NCBI GenBank assembly: GCA_904063045.1
Contig: CAJFCJ010000001.1
Location: 689,501-753,500, forward strand
Direction: 5' to 3'
DNA length: 64,000 nt
Source: Dimorphilus gyrociliatus
Lineage: Eukaryota; Annelida; Polychaeta; Dinophilidae
A model generated the notes under the pieces. The model was not told where the DNA came from. It ran no database searches and saw nothing but the letters and a program-made list of their open reading frames with translations. A program made the position numbers and the translations under genes. This document shows, in pieces, positions 59,692 through 64,000 of this stretch. Within the stretch, counting starts at the first letter, position 1. Each line of letters starts with the position of its first letter.

Positions 59692-62600
59692 AACGTTTTT
59701 ATGTCTATTACAACTTATCATAATTTCTATTAAAAAAATGTGTATGTTGATTGTACATTTGCAAATTGTGTATATTTTTATCATGCCAAAATCGCTCACA
59801 CAGTAGCTCTAAACAGAGTTGCATAATTCATTAATTGTTTATTTGTAACGAACGAAAATCCATCCATCTCATTGATGGTCAACTATAACATTAAATAACA
59901 CAATTAAAACAATACTCTAGCAAATGTAGTTTTTTCGTGTTCAGTATCTGTATGACAACGTTCGCATATTTGCCCTTTCGTCTGCTACAGAGCACACATT
60001 GGAATTTTACTATCGCTGAAAGGATATGCGCATATTTATAATTGGACAAGAAAGTTAAATGTACAGGAGATAGTACAAATGTAATTTCTTGATTGACCTA
60101 TTAATCAACAGCTGTCATTGTATTAAAAAGTGAATCTTTATTTTAAGGGAAGGGGAGATTAACGTTAAAAGATAAAGAACATTTATCGATTAGCTAAATT
60201 TTAAATAGGTTATTCCTTATCACTTGTATTTTTATTTGGGGAAGAATTAAGCTAACTATTCCAGGATGGGTGGGAATATTTTAAGATTTATATAGATTAT
60301 TTTAAAAAAGCAAAGAATCAATTTGGAAACGAATATTAAAATATAAAAGATTTTTGATTGAAAGGTAGGTCATTCAAATAATTACCATGCCTTTTTATAA
60401 TATAACGTAAAGTATGATGCATTAACTATAGATAGAAGAACATTTTATTGCTAATTGTACATATACTGTAAATTCATGTATATTTCTACTACGTAAATAA
60501 AAGGCTATATATATTATTGAATTGTACACGAGTACCGTAACGAGTATTATAGAATATATCGGCGAAGAAACGCTAACTGCGAATTGTTTATAGCTTGAAA
60601 CATTGTTTATGCTTAAGTTAATGCTAGGGGAAACAATAAGCATCATATTGCATGTGATAATTTAGACTTAAGATTCACTCTATTGAAAGCATCAACGAGA
60701 AAAAGATTCTGAAACTAAGTATTTCCTCATAAATTCCATAAAATCACCTTTTATAAGATATAAAAAAAGAGGTAAATGATTTTATCATGCCTAAATTCAA
60801 GAAAAGGAGAGAGAACATGCCTTTTTAACAACCACACAATGAATTAAGAGAATTTAAAGAGTGATACTTGACAAAGCTATCTTTTTGAGCATTTTTTCGT
60901 GAAAAATAAAATCTATTGAACGAACTATACATTCTTGATATATATACAGTTTATAGGTATAGGACTATATCATTTTACTATGGAAACGCGGTATAAATCA
61001 ACTACCTGAAAATAAGTCTCTTCTCTCATACCTTCTATCTGTTATCTTTCTATATTGTACTAAAAAAATGTGACTATTTTTGATTGAATTAGGAAAAATA
61101 TTTTAATAATAATTTGCTAGCTAACTACCATATTTAAATCTAGGACAAATACACTCTGCAGGTTGCTAAGATGACTCATCTCATAAATTAAAATACTTCA
61201 GTGCCTATTTATAGATTGACTGATTAATTTGCATATAGTATTAAAAATTCTGAAAAACTTGGCTATTCTTCATGATTTTTATAAATTAACACTTTGTTTT
61301 TATTAGTCTCGTACTACTTATTTAATGTATATGCAAATTAGAGAAAATCTTAAGTCTATTTAAAGAAATTATTATATAAGCATATTTTTACCACTACTGT
61401 CCTATTACATTTGTTTTTTTTTAAAGAAAAAGGTCATGTCCGAAGCAGTTCTGTGCGATTACATTTTATTGATTGATTTAGCCATAAAATAAATTTTTAT
61501 TATAGAATACTCCAGTTTGGTATGGCACAAAAAATATCTGTTAAATAAGTAATAATAAAAAATCACAATATGAGTTTAATGTACGTTACCAACCACGATA
61601 GGATATTCAATTGCTGTTACAATAAAAGCAGCCATCATAATGCTTTTTGATAAAAAAAAAATTAGATCAGAAAGAAGCGTAAAGAAACAATCATAGAGCG
61701 AAAAAGTATAAACGAAGGGAGGGGTAGAGAAAGGCAGATGAAGAGACTCGTTTATCAGTTATAAATCAACAATATATGCAAAAATGCTAATGGCAAGATA
61801 GAAAAAGGAAGGAAAAGCTTAATATAGAAACTGTATGTTGAACATTAAAGCTGGAATAACTTTAATAATTTTTTTTCTGCAAGAGTGAATGAAAGAATCC
61901 GTAATAGAAACCATAAAATACTGGAATTAGCATATAAATCTTAGTAATTATATGTTGAATAAACAATAGTGTGTTTTATTCGTTCTTGTAGAAAGACAGT
62001 ACGGCCACAAGTATCTTAAAAAATGTATTAATGACAACTGTATATATAAATAGAGATATTTATTTTACTATAAATGCATAAATTACTGTTTATAAAATTA
62101 TGCATAATCGTATTGTCGCTTTTTAATGGCAATTTATCCTAATAATTAATCTTGAATTCTAATGACTACTTTTACTATTCACTTTGCCGATAAAATTTAA
62201 TGATAGAGTATGTGCGAAAGTATATTGTATAGATTGAAAAGAAACCTTCGCACTCTATATATGCATAAAGCATAGAAAGGTATCAAGATGCATTTATTGA
62301 TTTTTCCTCGCTATTAACAAAGCAACATAATTAATGATGAGCTTATGAATTAAAACTAAACAGAAATCTATTAGCTATGGTTATAAAAGTATAGACAGAG
62401 CATTATCATTTTTCTATGGAAATACAGCGCTGGTTCTCTTTTTAGCCGATCGTTACTCAGATAGCTTATTGTAATGTAATATACCTATGTAAAAATACTG
62501 ATTCCTTTCAATAATAACTCTGTGAGTTGGTCTGACATTACCAAAGCAAGTGCGTAAAGTGATTTAAATAAAGGACAGTCAATCATGCAATAATAAACAA

Positions 62601-62993
62601 CATTTTACACTTTAGTTATTATTAATCTATTAGGGAAAAGTACAATGCATATTAATATTCCCAAGTATAAAAAATTGAAATTTAAAGTGACATAGTAGAA
62701 CTATAACAAAACCTTTTCTTATCTCAAGAAGATAAAAAAAAGTCATAAAATATAAAACCAACATCTTAACTACAAACAGATTATTGAAAAACGCAATTGT
62801 TGAAAATCTATTATTTTTTGACGTGTTATGAACTCTCGATTTATCTGTTACATAATACTTAAATATCTGTGGACTCTATTTTTCGTAAGTGATAAAAATT
62901 ATCGTACAAACGATAGTAAAGATTTTGATTTTTAGGGATAGTTATTAAAGAATTAAACATAATGCGGAATAAAGTTTAACACATCCTTACAAT
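59692..62993. other. 3.3 kb intergenic, no gene recognised
   Basis: AT-rich DNA between convergent TMEM64 and PGAP3. Both strands were read for splice-bounded conserved exons and none was seen; ORFs are short and AT-driven. It may hold long 3' UTRs or regulatory DNA. Confidence 0.45.
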
Positions 62994-64000
62994 CTATCTT
63001 GTCTTTTCATTTCTTAGGTGTTTGCAGTCATCAATAAGAAAGCTGAAATAATAATTAAGGTTTCATTAAAATTAACAAGGTTAATTATTAGCGATGAGCT
63101 TATCTTACCTATACCAGAGAAATGGCAATGGAACAGTTCCAGCATGCCATAGGGAATGAGCATCAAAGGTCCAATAAAGGGGAGCAAAATCTAAAAGTTC
63201 CAATAAAACCAAACAATTTAAACATAATACTGTTAAAGCAGCTTTCCGAACATGTTTTAAATGCTTATTTTTCGAGCAAAACCAAAGCCAGCCAATAGAA
63301 TTTACAAGACCTGAAACAAGGAGAAATTTAATTGAAAAGAATTATATATGAAAGATAGTTAATATTAAACGCGAATGTAAAGATTATAATGTCAATTGGG
63401 CCTAGTTCTTTGAAAGGACATAATTCATGAATGAAATAAATAACACCAAGCCTATTCAAGAACTTCTCTAGGAAGTATAACGTAAGAGAAATATGTTTAA
63501 AAATAACGGAAAATTTCAAATGAGTGTTTGTTATAGAAAACAATAGACATACCTATAAATATGTTTACTTTAATATTATATCCATAATCAAAGCTAACAA
63601 ACCACATGTAATGTACATGATAGCAATAAAAAGCTATTAAAATTAGACTTGAAAACGTTGTTTTGAAAAATCCTGAGCCAGTTGTTCCAAAAAGCCTAGA
63701 TTTTTTTTAGAGGCCAAAGAAAGGTTATTGCAATAATAATGGTTATAAAAGGAGATCAAATGATTTTTTACAAACCTCGCTATAAAAAAGAACAACTGGG
63801 TCAAAACGTATCCTATTGCTCCAAAGTAATCTAATGCCTATAAATATAAATGTATTTATATATACATTTAACTTTTCATGTTACATATACAGTATATGAA
63901 AGGAAAAGTTAAAATATTGAATCAAAGGATTAATTAAGTAATTGGTATTTATTGTTGTACCTCCGTTAAACGGGTGTCTTTTGTATGAAATATCGTAGAA
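62994..64000 (-). CDS. PGAP3: PGAP3 (Per1-like GPI lipid remodelling protein), 5' part outside window
   Basis: Partial minus-strand gene; exons within the window are 64000-63961, 63837-63776, 63695-63553, 63310-63109 and 63042-62994. They read STIFHTKDTRLTE, ALDYFGAIGYVLTQLFFFIA, VHYMWFVSFDYGYNIKVNIF, LVNSIGWLWFCSKNKHLKHV, LVLLELLDFAPLYWTFDAHS, LWHAGTVPLPFLWYSFLIDD and CKHLRNEKTR. These match the C-terminal half of PGAP3 across several membrane spans, including the FHTKD and DAHSLWH motifs of the CREST hydrolase superfamily. PGAP3 removes the unsaturated sn-2 acyl chain from GPI anchors in the Golgi. The N-terminal luminal part lies beyond 64000. Confidence 0.93.

Noticed and set aside
60422-60646. 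74-codon minus-strand ORF
   Set aside because: AT-driven composition, no recognisable domain, no splice or promoter context.
59692-62993. Possible transposon or hidden gene in the 3.3 kb gap
   Set aside because: No terminal inverted repeats, transposase or reverse transcriptase motifs, or splice-bounded conserved exons were seen.

Overview
The window is a gene-dense piece of an animal nuclear genome. It is AT-rich, with short mostly GT-AG introns (many about 50-150 bp) and short intergenic gaps, and shows no prokaryotic features. Clear metazoan orthologues are present: DEAF1, EEPD1, ZMPSTE24, ABITRAM, CLIC, a STAT, BROX, a Snail-type zinc finger, RPL34, SDHB, NEK11, MRPS9, KDM2, DYNLRB, SVOP, PSMD13, EZH, TMEM64 and PGAP3. 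The presence of NEK11- and EEPD1-type genes argues against a fly or nematode. A compact-genome spiralian such as a small annelid is one possibility, but this is inference and the species is not identified.

Layout. 0.3-6 kb: DEAF1 (+), then an ankyrin/SOCS-box gene (+). 6-12 kb: EEPD1 (-), a RING-NHL protein (+) and ZMPSTE24 (-), tightly packed. 12.7-15.8 kb: ABITRAM (+) and a leucine-rich-repeat gene built from about 72-nt exons (-). 17.9-25.2 kb: CLIC (+), a 3 kb gap rich in simple repeats, and a TRIM-like B-box protein (-). 26.7-33.8 kb: a divergent STAT (+), BROX (-) and an intronless GPCR (-). 34.4-38.3 kb: a Snail-family factor (-), RPL34 (+), a possible small unrecognised gene (+) and SDHB (+). 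38.4-47.7 kb: NEK11 (-), MRPS9 (-), KDM2 (-) and, across a 0.3 kb divergent promoter, dynein light chain roadblock (+). 48.2-59.7 kb: SVOP transporter (-), PSMD13 (-), an unrecognised pseudokinase (+), EZH (-) and TMEM64 (+). 59.7-63 kb is apparently empty. The edge holds the 3' end of PGAP3 (-).

The genes are mostly unrelated housekeeping and regulatory functions and form no pathway cluster, though two chromatin enzymes (KDM2, EZH) lie about 9 kb apart. The most interesting points are: an EZH SET domain with Ser and Thr at the two substrate-pocket positions known as Y641 and A677 in human EZH2; an unrecognised multi-exon pseudokinase lacking the HRD and DFG aspartates; a recurrent AGATGGCG/CGCCATCT element placed just upstream of several unrelated genes; the modular-exon LRR gene; and two likely GC-AG introns. 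No transposon, CRISPR array, tRNA or rRNA gene was recognised.
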